NCBI GenBank assembly: GCA_902590895.1
Contig: CACIYM010000012.1
Location: 1 to 33,305 of the forward strand
Direction of reading: 5' to 3'
Length of the DNA stretch: 33,305 nt
DNA from: an uncultured Alphaproteobacteria bacterium
GTDB lineage: Bacteria > Pseudomonadota > Alphaproteobacteria > Methylaequorales > Methylaequoraceae
The first letter of the stretch is position 1; every line of letters begins with the position of its first letter. Below, piece by piece: positions 16,906 to 24,748 of the stretch. Made by a program: the position numbers and the translations under genes. The notes beneath the pieces were generated by a model. The model was given only the letters and a program-made list of their open reading frames with translations. It searched no databases and was not told the origin of the DNA.

Positions 16906-17922
16906 ATGATCGATAAAAATATCATTAGAAAATTTCTGAATGGTGAGGTTCAATACAAACAATTTGACATGTATTATGCTAATTTAGCTAAAAACCGTCA
17001 AAATAACTTAACTAAACCAATAGGAAGTTTGGGTAAATTAGAGAAATATGCAATATGGATGGCAGGTTGGCAAAAGAAAGAAAAACCAACAATAAAAAAT
17101 TTTCAATGCTTAGTTTTTGCTGGAAATCATGGAGTAGCAGAGAGAAATGTATCAGCTTATCCATCTCAAGTAACCGAACAAATGGTGAAAAATTTTAAGA
17201 ATGGTGGAGCTGCTATTAATCAATTGTGTAATTTATCAAATATTAAACTATCAGTTATTCCAATAAGTCTTGAAAATCCCACGAAAGATTTTTCAGAAGA
17301 AAAAGCGATGAATCCTAATGAAACATTATCTGCTATGAAATTGGGATATAATTCAGTTCCAAAAAAATGCGATTTATTATTACTTGGTGAGATGGGTATC
17401 TCCAATACTACATCAGCAACAGCAATAGCTTGTGCTCTTTTTAAAACTTCTGTAAAAAAATGGACAGGTTTGGGAACTGGTATATCAAAAAAAAATCTTA
17501 AAAACAAAATTTCCGTTATTCAGAAAGGATTAAAACTTCACGGGAAAAAATTTGATAGCGTAATTGAAATTTTGTCATGTTTTGGTGGAAGAGAGATGGC
17601 AGCAATTGTAGGATCGGTAATTGCTGCAAGAGTGAGAGGAATTCCGATTTTATTAGATGGTTTTGTTTCAACAGCCTCTGCTGCAACACTAACCATTTTT
17701 AACAAGAATATTTTGGAACATTGCCTAATTTCTCATTTGTCATCTGAACCAGGTCATAAAGGAATTATTATGAAATTAAAAAAGGAACCTATACTAGATC
17801 TAAATATGAGACTTGGAGAAGCAAGTGGTGGTGGCGTTGCTTCATTGATAATTAAAGCTGCCGTAGTTACGCACAATAAAATGGCAACATTTTCTGAGGC
17901 TGGTGTTAGTAAAAAAAGTTAG
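16906..17922 (+). CDS. cobT: Nicotinate-nucleotide--dimethylbenzimidazole phosphoribosyltransferase
   Basis: 338 residues, about the length of Salmonella CobT. It converts dimethylbenzimidazole and nicotinate mononucleotide to alpha-ribazole phosphate for the lower ligand of cobalamin. The visible motifs are LTKPIGSLGKLE near the N-terminus, FAGNHGVAERNVSAYPSQVT, GEMGISNTTSATAI, LLDGFVSTASAATL and a C-terminal LRL-like RLGEASGGGVASLI containing the glutamate of the active-site region. First gene of cobT-cobS-cobC, with cobS two bases after its stop. No upstream corrin-ring gene is present in the window, so the cell may make cobalamin elsewhere in the genome or only remodel imported cobinamide. 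Confidence 0.95.
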   Translation: MIDKNIIRKFLNGEVQYKQFDMYYANLAKNRQNNLTKPIGSLGKLEKYAIWMAGWQKKEKPTIKNFQCLVFAGNHGVAERNVSAYPSQVTEQMVKNFKNGGAAINQLCNLSNIKLSVIPISLENPTKDFSEEKAMNPNETLSAMKLGYNSVPKKCDLLLLGEMGISNTTSATAIACALFKTSVKKWTGLGTGISKKNLKNKISVIQKGLKLHGKKFDSVIEILSCFGGREMAAIVGSVIAARVRGIPILLDGFVSTASAATLTIFNKNILEHCLISHLSSEPGHKGIIMKLKKEPILDLNMRLGEASGGGVASLIIKAAVVTHNKMATFSEAGVSKKS

Positions 17923-17924
17923 TT

Positions 17925-18710
17925 ATGAGAGTTGTTATAAAAAATAAATATGTAATGGATTTTTTTGCAACAGTAATGTTTTTTACACGAATACCCATTA
18001 AATGGTCTTTTTTTTCAAATAAAGCACCAGACTTAACAAATGCTGCTTGGGCATTTCCTCTTGTAGGATTTCTTATTGGGCTACTATCAGGAATGCTAGG
18101 TGATTTGTTTATTTTCTTAGGATTACCAATTTTTTTATCTTGTATAATTGCAATTACTATGAGCATCCTTTTGACTGGAGCATTTCATGAGGATGGATTA
18201 GCTGACACAGCGGATGGTTTGGGAGCAGGAGGATCTCCACAAAGAATTAATAAAATTATTCATGATAGTCGCTTAGGAACATATGGAGTTTTGGCATTAA
18301 TTCTAGGTTTACTTACCAGACTGGGACTTTTATTAACTTTGGTTGAATGCGGATACTCGTTAGTATCTATTCTATCAGTTGGTTTTGCCTCTGGTAAATT
18401 AGCAATCTTATATTCTAGAAATTTTTTTAATAATTCAAGGTTTGCTAAAGTGGGAAGTATTGTTGGAGTAATTTCAAATAAAAATTTGTTTATAGCTAAT
18501 TTGATTTGGGTTTTGCCCACATTAGTAATTTTTCCTTTTCATGGAATATTGCTTGGTGGGATACTGATAACATTTATAATTTCAATAATAGGATTAAAGT
18601 CTAAAAAAGCACTAGGAGGAATAACGGGAGATATTTTGGGGGCAATTGCATTTTTAACTGAGTTAGTATTTCTTCTAGGGATTGTTATCGTCACGGTTAT
18701 TGTAAATTGA
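17925..18710 (+). CDS. cobS: Adenosylcobinamide-GDP ribazoletransferase
   Basis: 261 residues, a multi-helix inner-membrane enzyme that joins adenosylcobinamide-GDP to alpha-ribazole (phosphate). FFTRIPI near the N-terminus and the catalytic HEDGLADTADGLGAGGSPQRI, with the acidic residues that bind Mg2+, are unmistakable. HDSRLGTYGV and GGITGDILGA follow in the expected order. The start is two bases after the cobT stop; an internal ATG at 17955 is nearer the usual CobS N-terminus and is also possible. Its stop overlaps the TTG start of cobC. Confidence 0.95.
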   Translation: MRVVIKNKYVMDFFATVMFFTRIPIKWSFFSNKAPDLTNAAWAFPLVGFLIGLLSGMLGDLFIFLGLPIFLSCIIAITMSILLTGAFHEDGLADTADGLGAGGSPQRINKIIHDSRLGTYGVLALILGLLTRLGLLLTLVECGYSLVSILSVGFASGKLAILYSRNFFNNSRFAKVGSIVGVISNKNLFIANLIWVLPTLVIFPFHGILLGGILITFIISIIGLKSKKALGGITGDILGAIAFLTELVFLLGIVIVTVIVN

Positions 18711-19327
18711 TTAAGCCAGTAAAATTATATTTAATCCGACATGCACCTGTAAAGCAGATCAAGGGTTGTTTTCCAAAACATAATCCTGATGCAATAATAA
18801 AAAAAAATCAGATTAAAATGTTGGCAGCATCTATTCCAAATAATTGTGTATGGTATGTAAGTCCTTTAAAAAGAGCAATTCAAACCGCAGAAGCTTTGTC
18901 AAAATTTGTTACTAATTCAAAAATAATAATTGAAAATAAATTAATAGAACAAAATTTTGGTGATTGGTCAGGAAAAAAAATTTCTGAAGTTTGGGAGGTT
19001 TTAAAAAAATGCAAAACAAAACACAATTTTTCATTTATTTCACCTGAATATTCACCTCCTAATGGAGAAAGCTTTAAAGAGCAATCTAAGAGAGTTGGGG
19101 TATGGCTTGAAAATTTAAACGTTTTGGAGGGTAAAAGTATAGTAATTATTTCGCACGCAGGTACTATAAGGTGTATATTATCACATGCTTTAAAAATTAA
19201 ACATGATTATGCAATTGGAATAGAGATACTTCATCAAGGTCTTAATATTTTAGAAATGATAAATAAGAAAGATAACAGACACAAAGGTGGTAGGTTTCGT
19301 TTATTAGCTTTAAACATAATAGTCTAA
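18707..19327 (+). CDS. cobC: Histidine phosphatase, probable alpha-ribazole phosphatase
   Basis: 206 residues of the histidine-phosphatase superfamily: the catalytic LIRHAPV motif near residue 10, SPLKRAIQTAEAL, NFGDWSGKKISEV with the acid, and VIISHAGTIRCIL with the second His. The position after cobT and cobS makes removal of the phosphate of alpha-ribazole phosphate (CobC) the likely role. The start is TTG at 18707 inside TTGA shared with the cobS stop, a coupled start; the next in-frame ATG would remove the catalytic histidine, so TTG is required. A general phosphoglycerate-mutase-like phosphatase is the only real alternative. Confidence 0.85.
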   Translation: MIKPVKLYLIRHAPVKQIKGCFPKHNPDAIIKKNQIKMLAASIPNNCVWYVSPLKRAIQTAEALSKFVTNSKIIIENKLIEQNFGDWSGKKISEVWEVLKKCKTKHNFSFISPEYSPPNGESFKEQSKRVGVWLENLNVLEGKSIVIISHAGTIRCILSHALKIKHDYAIGIEILHQGLNILEMINKKDNRHKGGRFRLLALNIIV

Positions 19328-19485
19328 GTATTTTTAATTAAAATGTTTATTATGAAAAGCCTTTTTAAAGCTTGCAGAAGCATTTAGATCATATAGTTAG
19401 AGTAAATGGAGGAAAACAGGAAAAAGAACGACTTAAGATTTAAAATTATAAAAATAATAGCAAAAAAAAAATTATTTATTAGATA

Positions 19486-20166
19486 ATGCACATGACTATT
19501 TTGGTTATATTTTTGTTGATAAGTTTTATTCCTGTTTTATGGGTTAACTACGTATTTAAGAAAAATGATACAATTTTACCAAATATGCCCTTTGATGCAT
19601 ATGAATTTGGTGAAGACATTCTTGAAGAATTGAAATTAAAAAACGTTAGTATAGAAAAAACTTTAATTGGTGATCACTACGATTTACTTGAAAAAAAAGT
19701 TAAGGTGCATGAAGATCGGCTTAAAAGAAAAAGCTTAACTTCAATTAGTATTATGTGTCACGAGATAGGTCATGCAATTCAACATGCTCAAAATTATTCG
19801 CCTTTAATCACGAGAACTAAACTTGTGAAAAACACTCAATGGATAAACAAAATAAGTTTGGCAATAATTTACATTGGATTTCCTTTAATTTTTGCTACTG
19901 GATCTTTATCGCTTATTAAATTCTGTGCTTCGATAATACTGCTAAGTACATTTATTGGAGTAATTATTCACCTGATTACACTTGAAGTAGAATTAGATGC
20001 TAGTTTTAATAGAGCCTTCCCAATAATTAAAAAGAAAATACCTGAAGTATATCACAATTCCTGTCGTTCTGTTCTCAGAGCAGCAGCTTTTACTTATGTT
20101 GTAGGTGTATTTAAAAATTTGATATCTTTACGTATGATATGGACAATTTTATCTAAACTAAGATAG
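19486..20166 (+). CDS. Membrane zinc metallopeptidase (YugP/Zn_peptidase_2 type)
   Basis: 226 residues. It has an N-terminal helix, then GDHYDLLEKKVKVHEDRLKRKSLTSIS and the zincin motif MCHEIGHAIQHAQNY (HEIGH), which gives two zinc ligands and the catalytic Glu. Two further helices and an acidic LEVELDASFNRAF that can supply the third ligand follow. This matches the YugP-like neutral zinc peptidase family, whose substrates are unknown. The stop codon TAG (20164-20166) abuts the first degraded tRNA-Ser core copy, so the 3' end of the gene may have been set by that insertion boundary. It lies 158 bases after cobC; a 26-codon ORF in that gap is discussed under rejected items. Confidence 0.82.
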   Translation: MHMTILVIFLLISFIPVLWVNYVFKKNDTILPNMPFDAYEFGEDILEELKLKNVSIEKTLIGDHYDLLEKKVKVHEDRLKRKSLTSISIMCHEIGHAIQHAQNYSPLITRTKLVKNTQWINKISLAIIYIGFPLIFATGSLSLIKFCASIILLSTFIGVIIHLITLEVELDASFNRAFPIIKKKIPEVYHNSCRSVLRAAAFTYVVGVFKNLISLRMIWTILSKLR

Positions 20167-20240
20167 TGGCAGAGAGACAGGTGAAAACCCAGGGTTTTAA
20201 CTAGACAACCCCTAGGTTAATTATTTATTATGAATAAATA
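20164..20240. repeat. tRNA-Ser 3'-end copy plus island left end (boundary 1)
   Basis: TGGCAGAGAGACAGG (20167-20181) copies the 3' terminus of the tRNA-Ser gene at 28967 with one mismatch. It is followed by AAAACCCAGGGTTTT, a perfect 7-bp inverted repeat, and then by GGGTTTTAACTAGACAACCC, with AATTATTTATTATG further on. The same left-end sequence recurs after the core at 26141. This is the left edge of the clear boundary series. Confidence 0.7.
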
Positions 20241-20271
20241 ATAATTGATAGGGTTAAAGAGGTTTACTGAA

Positions 20272-20664
20272 ATGCTAATTTTTTTACTCATAACGTTGAT
20301 AATATTTGGAAATTTGATTTATGCTTATCAATGTATTTTCCAAACACGCAAGTACATTGAGAAATATGGCTTTGGTGAAGGCAGCGCAATTATGACAAGA
20401 CTTGTTGGGACTTTTGCTGGCGGCTTTGCAGCCACCCTAGCTATTGCTTTAATCACTTCTATCGAAGGTGCTTGGTTACTGTTTGTCTATGGTTTTGTGC
20501 AAGCATGTATCGGGGCAATCGTTTGCTTTCAAACTATCCACAGTTATTGGGGTTCTGTTGACGGTGTAAAAACATCTGCTGAAGGATACATCGCTCCCGC
20601 CATAATAGCATTTTTAAACTTAATGGTGCTTATTATTGGTTGGGATTTACTGTTTAAAATATAA
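20272..20664 (+). CDS. Integral membrane protein of unknown function (four helices)
   Basis: 130 residues from the ATG at 20272. That start has AGAGG ten bases upstream, whereas the TTG chosen by the ORF track at 20245 has no ribosome site. The chain has about four hydrophobic segments: LIFLLITLIIFGNLIYAYQCIF, the Gly/Ala-rich LVGTFAGGFAATLAIALITSI, WLLFVYGFVQACIGAIVCF and APAIIAFLNLMVLIIGW. I do not recognise a family. It is the only gene of the block between tRNA-core copies at 20167 and 20711 and is therefore the likely cargo of that block. Its third-position base use is less extreme in A/T than that of the genes nearby, by eye. Confidence 0.6.
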   Translation: MLIFLLITLIIFGNLIYAYQCIFQTRKYIEKYGFGEGSAIMTRLVGTFAGGFAATLAIALITSIEGAWLLFVYGFVQACIGAIVCFQTIHSYWGSVDGVKTSAEGYIAPAIIAFLNLMVLIIGWDLLFKI

Positions 20665-20710
20665 ATATTGAATTTCTGACTACAGGGGAACTCTTTTGCA
20701 GTCAAGGAGG

Positions 20711-20725
20711 TGGCGGAGAGTCAGG
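20711..20725. repeat. tRNA-Ser 3'-end copy (boundary 2)
   Basis: TGGCGGAGAGTCAGG matches the first 15 bases of the tRNA-Ser core with one mismatch. The flanks (AGTCAAGGAGG before, AAATACAG after) are not obviously related to the arm or left-end sequences at the other boundaries, so this copy is older or has lost its flanks. It separates the membrane-protein block from the monooxygenase/MetY block. Confidence 0.6.
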
Positions 20726-20764
20726 AAATACAGAAAAAAGTTTAAAATAACTTAAATCTAGAAA

Positions 20765-20782
20765 TTTCAATTTTAATTGAAA
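20765..20782. promoter_or_regulatory. Palindrome upstream of the flavin monooxygenase gene
   Basis: TTTCAATTTTAATTGAAA is a perfect 18-bp inverted repeat (8-bp arms, 2-base centre). It lies about 115 bases before the monooxygenase start and upstream of a TATAAT. It could be a dimeric regulator site; in such AT-rich sequence chance is not excluded. Confidence 0.3.
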
Positions 20783-20896
20783 TAACAAGATATTTTCATA
20801 TATTATAATCAATATTTTTATAATTGATAATGAATCTAAATTTATTTCTTATTCACGTATTAAATCACTTAACTATATGAGAATGTTTTTTTATAA

Positions 20897-22222
20897 ATGG
20901 AAAAAATAGATATAGTCATCATTGGTGCTGGAATTGCTGGAATTGCATCCGCTTACTATCTGCAAAGAAACTTTCCAAATATTAAATTTAAAATATTAGA
21001 GTCAAGAAGTAGTGTAGGTGGAACTTGGGATCAAATGAGATTTCCTGGTGTTCGTGCAGATAACGACATGTATACCTATGGATTCAGCTATTACCCATGG
21101 AAAGGATCTATAATAGGGAACGGGGAGGAAATTAGAAATTATTTAAATGAGGTAACTGATAAATTTAATATCAAAAAAAACGTTTTATTTAATACCGAAG
21201 TCAAATCATTAATTTGGAAGGATAATAAATGGATCATTAAAACTGATCACAGTAAATTTACTAGTCAATACGTTGTTTGTTGCACGGGTTCAAGAGATCG
21301 TAAGAACCCACATCTTCCAAAGTTTAAAAATGAAAAAATATATAAAGGAAAAATTGTACACACTCAAGCTTGGGGAAACATAGAATTTAAAAACAAAAAT
21401 ATAACCATTGTTGGCAGTGGATGTACTGCTATAACAATGGCACCCTCGATTATCAAAGAAGCAAAAAAAGTAACGTTAATTCAGCGAAGTCCTGCATGGA
21501 TAATAAATATTGATAGTAAAGAAAAATCAACACGACTTTATAAAACATTTCAGGTTTTATGGAATTACTTTTCAAGTAGGATTTTTAAAAATTTTAAAAG
21601 AAAAAAAATGATATCCGGTAACGCCTATTACAACGAGACTACTACACCTTCATATGATTATTGGGATCAGCGTCCCGCAAGTAGCTTGGATAACGATTAT
21701 TTTTCAGCTGTAAAGTCAGAAAAAGTAACTGTAGTTCGACAAGGAATTAGTAATTGGGAGAGAACTGGTGTAAGGTTAAAAAACGGAAGAGTTATCAAAA
21801 GTGATATAACAATTATGGCCACTGGTGGTAATTCTCAATTATTAGGGGGCATTGATATCTTCGTTGAAAATAAACGAATTAACATTAACGATACAAGTTG
21901 GTATAGAGGAATGATGTTTAGTGGAATACCAAATCTCTTTGCACATGCTGGATATATTAATTTTAGTTGGACAGCAAGGTGCGAAATAGTAAGCCAACGT
22001 ATTTGTAAAACTATAAAATATATAAAAAAAAATAAATTACTAAGTTGTACTCCAAAATATATTGGAGAAAAAACAGAGCCATCAATTCAAGCAAATTATA
22101 TTTTGCGAGCAATGGACCAATTTCCTAACAGAACCTACAAGTTTTATCAAAATTACATTATAGAATATTTAAGTTTTAAATTTACCAAAATAAACGATGG
22201 AGCATTAGACTTTTCAAAATGA
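20897..22222 (+). CDS. Flavin-binding (Baeyer-Villiger-type) monooxygenase
   Basis: 441 residues. The N-terminal FAD Rossmann motif is IVIIGAGIAGIASAYYL, followed by GGTWDQMRFPGVRADNDMYTYG. The second (NADPH) Rossmann motif is ITIVGSGCTAITMAP. Between them, YKGKIVHTQAWGN fits the class B fingerprint FxGxxxHTxxW. Such enzymes insert oxygen into ketones or oxidise amines and sulfides with NADPH and O2. At 441 residues it is somewhat short for a Baeyer-Villiger enzyme and has no extra domain. metY follows after 16 bases, and the pair is the cargo of one tRNA-Ser block; a shared sulfur substrate is conceivable but unproven. Confidence 0.85.
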   Translation: MEKIDIVIIGAGIAGIASAYYLQRNFPNIKFKILESRSSVGGTWDQMRFPGVRADNDMYTYGFSYYPWKGSIIGNGEEIRNYLNEVTDKFNIKKNVLFNTEVKSLIWKDNKWIIKTDHSKFTSQYVVCCTGSRDRKNPHLPKFKNEKIYKGKIVHTQAWGNIEFKNKNITIVGSGCTAITMAPSIIKEAKKVTLIQRSPAWIINIDSKEKSTRLYKTFQVLWNYFSSRIFKNFKRKKMISGNAYYNETTTPSYDYWDQRPASSLDNDYFSAVKSEKVTVVRQGISNWERTGVRLKNGRVIKSDITIMATGGNSQLLGGIDIFVENKRININDTSWYRGMMFSGIPNLFAHAGYINFSWTARCEIVSQRICKTIKYIKKNKLLSCTPKYIGEKTEPSIQANYILRAMDQFPNRTYKFYQNYIIEYLSFKFTKINDGALDFSK

Positions 22223-22238
22223 TTAGAGGATTATTAAA

Positions 22239-23519
22239 ATGAAACTAGAATCTATTGCACTCCATCATGGTTATGAATCAGAAAAAAATGACCAAAAGTC
22301 AGCAACAACTCCCATTTATCAAACCTCGGGATTTACCATTGATAATACACAGCATGGAGCAGATTTATTTGACCTCAAAGTTGAGGGAAATATTTATTCA
22401 AGAATAGGCAACCCAACCAATGCAGTTCTTGAAAAAAGAATTGCGGAAATGGAAGGTGGAATTGCAGCTTTATCTTTGGCTTCTGGAATGGCCGCAATCG
22501 CATATGCCATTCAAACCATTACAAGAGCAGGGGATAATATTATAAGTACAAATCAATTATACGGAGGAACTTATAACTGTTTCACTCACAGTTTACCAAA
22601 GCAAGGTGTTAAAGTTAAAATGTTTGACGGAGACGATTATAAAGGAATTGATGAGGCAATAGATGAAAAAACTAAAGCTTTATATTGCGAATCAATAGGT
22701 AATCCTTATGGTAACATTATTGATATTAAAAAATTTGCAAATATTGCTCACAAACATGGGATACCATTAATTGTAGATAATACAGTAGCAACGCCATACT
22801 TATGTAGACCTATTGATTTTGGAGCAGATATTGTCATTCACTCTTTAACAAAATATATTGATGGTCATGGTGCTACTATTGGAGGAATCATAGTTGATTC
22901 AGGAAAATTTGATTGGGCCAAGGAACCAAAAAAATTTCCCATGCTTAATGAGCCGGATCCATCTTATCATGGAATTAGATATACTGAAAAGTTTGGACCA
23001 GCTGCTTTTATTGGTTGTTGTAGAGTTGTTCCATTACGCGAAACAGGAGCTTGTCTATCCCCAAACAATGCATACATAATAATGCTTGGACTTGAATCGT
23101 TGGGTGTGAGAATGGAAAGACATTGCAAAAATGCTCTTGCACTTGCGAGATATCTAGACGGTCACGAAAGTGTGAAATGGGTTAATTATGCAGCTCTACC
23201 TAACGACAAATATCATGATGTTTGTAAAAAAATTACCAATGGTCAAGCATCTGGTATTATCAGTTTTGGTATTAAAGGTGGAAAAGATTCAGGTGCGAAG
23301 TTTATTGATGCACTTCAAATGATTTTAAGGGTATTAAGTATGGGTGATGCTAAATCTCTTGCATGTCATCCTGCATCAACATTACACAGACAATTAACTC
23401 CAGAGCAAAAGGCTTCAGCAGGAGTTAGCGAAGACTTGATTAGAATCTCTGTTGGTATAGAGCATATTGATGATATTATTAATGATGTTGAACAAGCAAT
23501 TCAGGCATCAAAAAAATAA
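22239..23519 (+). CDS. metY: O-acetylhomoserine sulfhydrylase (MetY type)
   Basis: 426 residues of the Cys/Met-metabolism PLP family, the usual MetY length. The PLP lysine is in HSLTKYIDGHGATIGG. IYSRIGNPTNAVLEKRIAEMEGG and LIVDNTVATPYLCRPIDFGAD are close to known MetY sequences, and the chain includes the insertion typical of MetY (GPAAFIGCCRVVPLRETGACLSP) that cystathionine gamma-synthases lack. It makes homocysteine from O-acetylhomoserine and sulfide, or methionine directly from methanethiol, which would suit a marine cell using reduced sulfur. The start has TTAGAGGATT as ribosome site. Co-transcribed with the monooxygenase gene; methionine gamma-lyase is the main alternative. Confidence 0.88.
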   Translation: MKLESIALHHGYESEKNDQKSATTPIYQTSGFTIDNTQHGADLFDLKVEGNIYSRIGNPTNAVLEKRIAEMEGGIAALSLASGMAAIAYAIQTITRAGDNIISTNQLYGGTYNCFTHSLPKQGVKVKMFDGDDYKGIDEAIDEKTKALYCESIGNPYGNIIDIKKFANIAHKHGIPLIVDNTVATPYLCRPIDFGADIVIHSLTKYIDGHGATIGGIIVDSGKFDWAKEPKKFPMLNEPDPSYHGIRYTEKFGPAAFIGCCRVVPLRETGACLSPNNAYIIMLGLESLGVRMERHCKNALALARYLDGHESVKWVNYAALPNDKYHDVCKKITNGQASGIISFGIKGGKDSGAKFIDALQMILRVLSMGDAKSLACHPASTLHRQLTPEQKASAGVSEDLIRISVGIEHIDDIINDVEQAIQASKK

Positions 23520-23605
23520 TTAATTCTCTTAAACTATTTGCAGCTATGTTGAAACGCAACCTCAAGACTTCAAGAATCACCAATCAATTTATTTTAGATA
23601 TATAG

Positions 23606-23700
23606 TTTAGGTATAAAAAGCTGACTTGCAGCTTGTAGGAGCTCAGAAATCATAGGGTAAGTGTTAGTAGCGGAGAGAGTGAAAAAGCCAGGTTTTAATT
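23606..23700. repeat. Arm-like repeat, degraded tRNA-Ser core and left end (boundary 3)
   Basis: TTTAGGTATAAAAAGC (23606), GTAGGAGCTCAGAAATCATAGG and the core TAGCGGAGAGAGTGAA (23668) line up with TTTAGGTATAAAG, GTAGGAGTACAGAAATCTTAGG and TGGCGGAGAGACAGGG before the intact tRNA-Ser at 28892-28983. After the core, AAAAGCCAGGTTTTAATTATG matches the left-end type. The copy retains the order arm-spacer-core-left end. Confidence 0.7.
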
Positions 23701-23712
23701 ATGTTGCCGATA

Positions 23713-24528
23713 TTAAAAAGATAGTTTTAAAGAACCAGAAATTGAAAAATTATGTTGACCATCAATATTATCATTAGCTGACCCCAAGGTTGAAGCACTA
23801 ATGGTGTTGATTGAGGTTTCGTCAGATTCTAAGCCACCTTTATATCTGTATCCTAAATCAATACCTAAAGATAACTGGTTATTTTCGGAGACGTTTGTTA
23901 AATATTCAACACCAGTTTTAAGATCTGTTGCGAATACGGTCGAATCTTTTGAATAAGCTATTGCTGATGTTGATAAGCCTGCTGCGGTCAAAGTAAGATC
24001 AAGTCCGTCAATGGTGGCAAATCCAAATCCAGCGCTTAAATACGGACGAAAACCATTAGATAAATCAAATGATTTACCAGCACCAAAAATAAAACTTGTC
24101 TCACTGTAATCAGAAAACTTACCTCTTACAGTAGTAGTATTTTGACCTCCAAAGGTAAAGTTTGCTGCAGCTGTGATAGCATCAAAATCTTGAGCATCTG
24201 CAGAGTTATGCATAATTCTTAAAAAACCAAAATAATCGTTAGAAAAGTTATAACCAATTTCACCTCCAAACGATGTCATGGTATCAAAAGCATCATCATA
24301 ATCTATTTCTTGTGAAGTTATGGTAACGGCAGCGTTAGCAATTGCTCTACCACCTTGCGTAATATTTCCTCCTACAGCTAATGTTGCCTGTTGAGAAATA
24401 CTTCCACCTGTGTTAAATTCAGTACCTCCTAAAGGTTTAACATAAAAGTTATCAATTATTAGTGAGTGATCCTCCGAATATAATGCGATTGGTGACAAAA
24501 ATATTAAAGTAGAAAGAAACTTTTTCAT
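23713..24528 (-). CDS. Outer-membrane beta-barrel protein
   Basis: 271 residues with a signal peptide (MKKFLSTLIFLSPIALYS) and a chain of alternating polar and hydrophobic strands: SFGGEIGYNFSNDYFGFLRI, FRPYLSAGFGFATI and LSLGIDLGYRYKGG. It ends in SISGSLKLSF, the terminal Phe recognised by the BAM machinery. It looks like an eight- to ten-strand barrel of the OmpA-like/surface-antigen type with long Gly/Thr/Asn-rich loops. There is no peptidoglycan-binding domain and no metal motif. It is the only gene of its tRNA-Ser block and is transcribed against the block order. A surface protein as cargo suggests phage or grazer avoidance, which is inference. Confidence 0.8.
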   Translation of the reverse strand: MKKFLSTLIFLSPIALYSEDHSLIIDNFYVKPLGGTEFNTGGSISQQATLAVGGNITQGGRAIANAAVTITSQEIDYDDAFDTMTSFGGEIGYNFSNDYFGFLRIMHNSADAQDFDAITAAANFTFGGQNTTTVRGKFSDYSETSFIFGAGKSFDLSNGFRPYLSAGFGFATIDGLDLTLTAAGLSTSAIAYSKDSTVFATDLKTGVEYLTNVSENNQLSLGIDLGYRYKGGLESDETSINTISASTLGSANDNIDGQHNFSISGSLKLSF

Positions 24529-24610
24529 TATAATTCACCCCTACCTTATTTACATCATAATGTCAAGCTTATAAAAATATAAGTTGTTGCACTAAAAAAA
24601 ACCGTGGTTT

Positions 24611-24740
24611 ATTTCCTCCCCGGGTCAATATTTTTTAGGGGTAAAAGTTAGGGGTAAAATTTCAGAATTAAGGCTCTAAGAATTAGGGAATCCGGGGCTT
24701 TCAGATAGTGGCGGAGAGACAGGGAAAAGGCCAGGGTTTT
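24611..24740. repeat. Arm repeats, exact tRNA-Ser core and left end (boundary 4)
   Basis: The order is TTTCCTCCCCGGGTCAATAT (24612; also before the tRNA at 28851), two direct copies TAGGGGTAAAA (in AGGGGTAAAAGTTAGGGGTA), AGGGAATCCGGGGCTTTCAG, the exact 17-bp core TGGCGGAGAGACAGGGA (24709-24725) and the left end AAAGGCCAGGGTTTTA. The arm-spacer-core part is almost identical to 26050-26150, so the COG0523 block is bracketed by direct repeats of roughly 100 bases. Confidence 0.8.
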
Positions 24741-24748
24741 ATGCTAAT

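Noticed and set aside
19404-19440. AAATGGAGGAAAACAGGAAA as a possible further degraded tRNA-Ser core
   Set aside because: Only scattered identity with TGGCGGAGAGACAGGGAAAA and no arm repeats before it; purine-rich sequence of this kind arises by chance.
19406-19486. 26-codon ORF (MEENRKKNDLRF...) whose stop overlaps the start of the zinc peptidase gene
   Set aside because: The overlap TAATG is attractive, but there is no ribosome site before its ATG, while AATGGAGGAAAACAGG inside it could be a leader element; composition is simply Lys/Ile from AT-rich DNA.
24599-24610. AAACCGTGGTTT palindrome as a terminator or operator
   Set aside because: The 5-bp arms are too short for a terminator, no T run follows, and it is not shared with the other boundaries.
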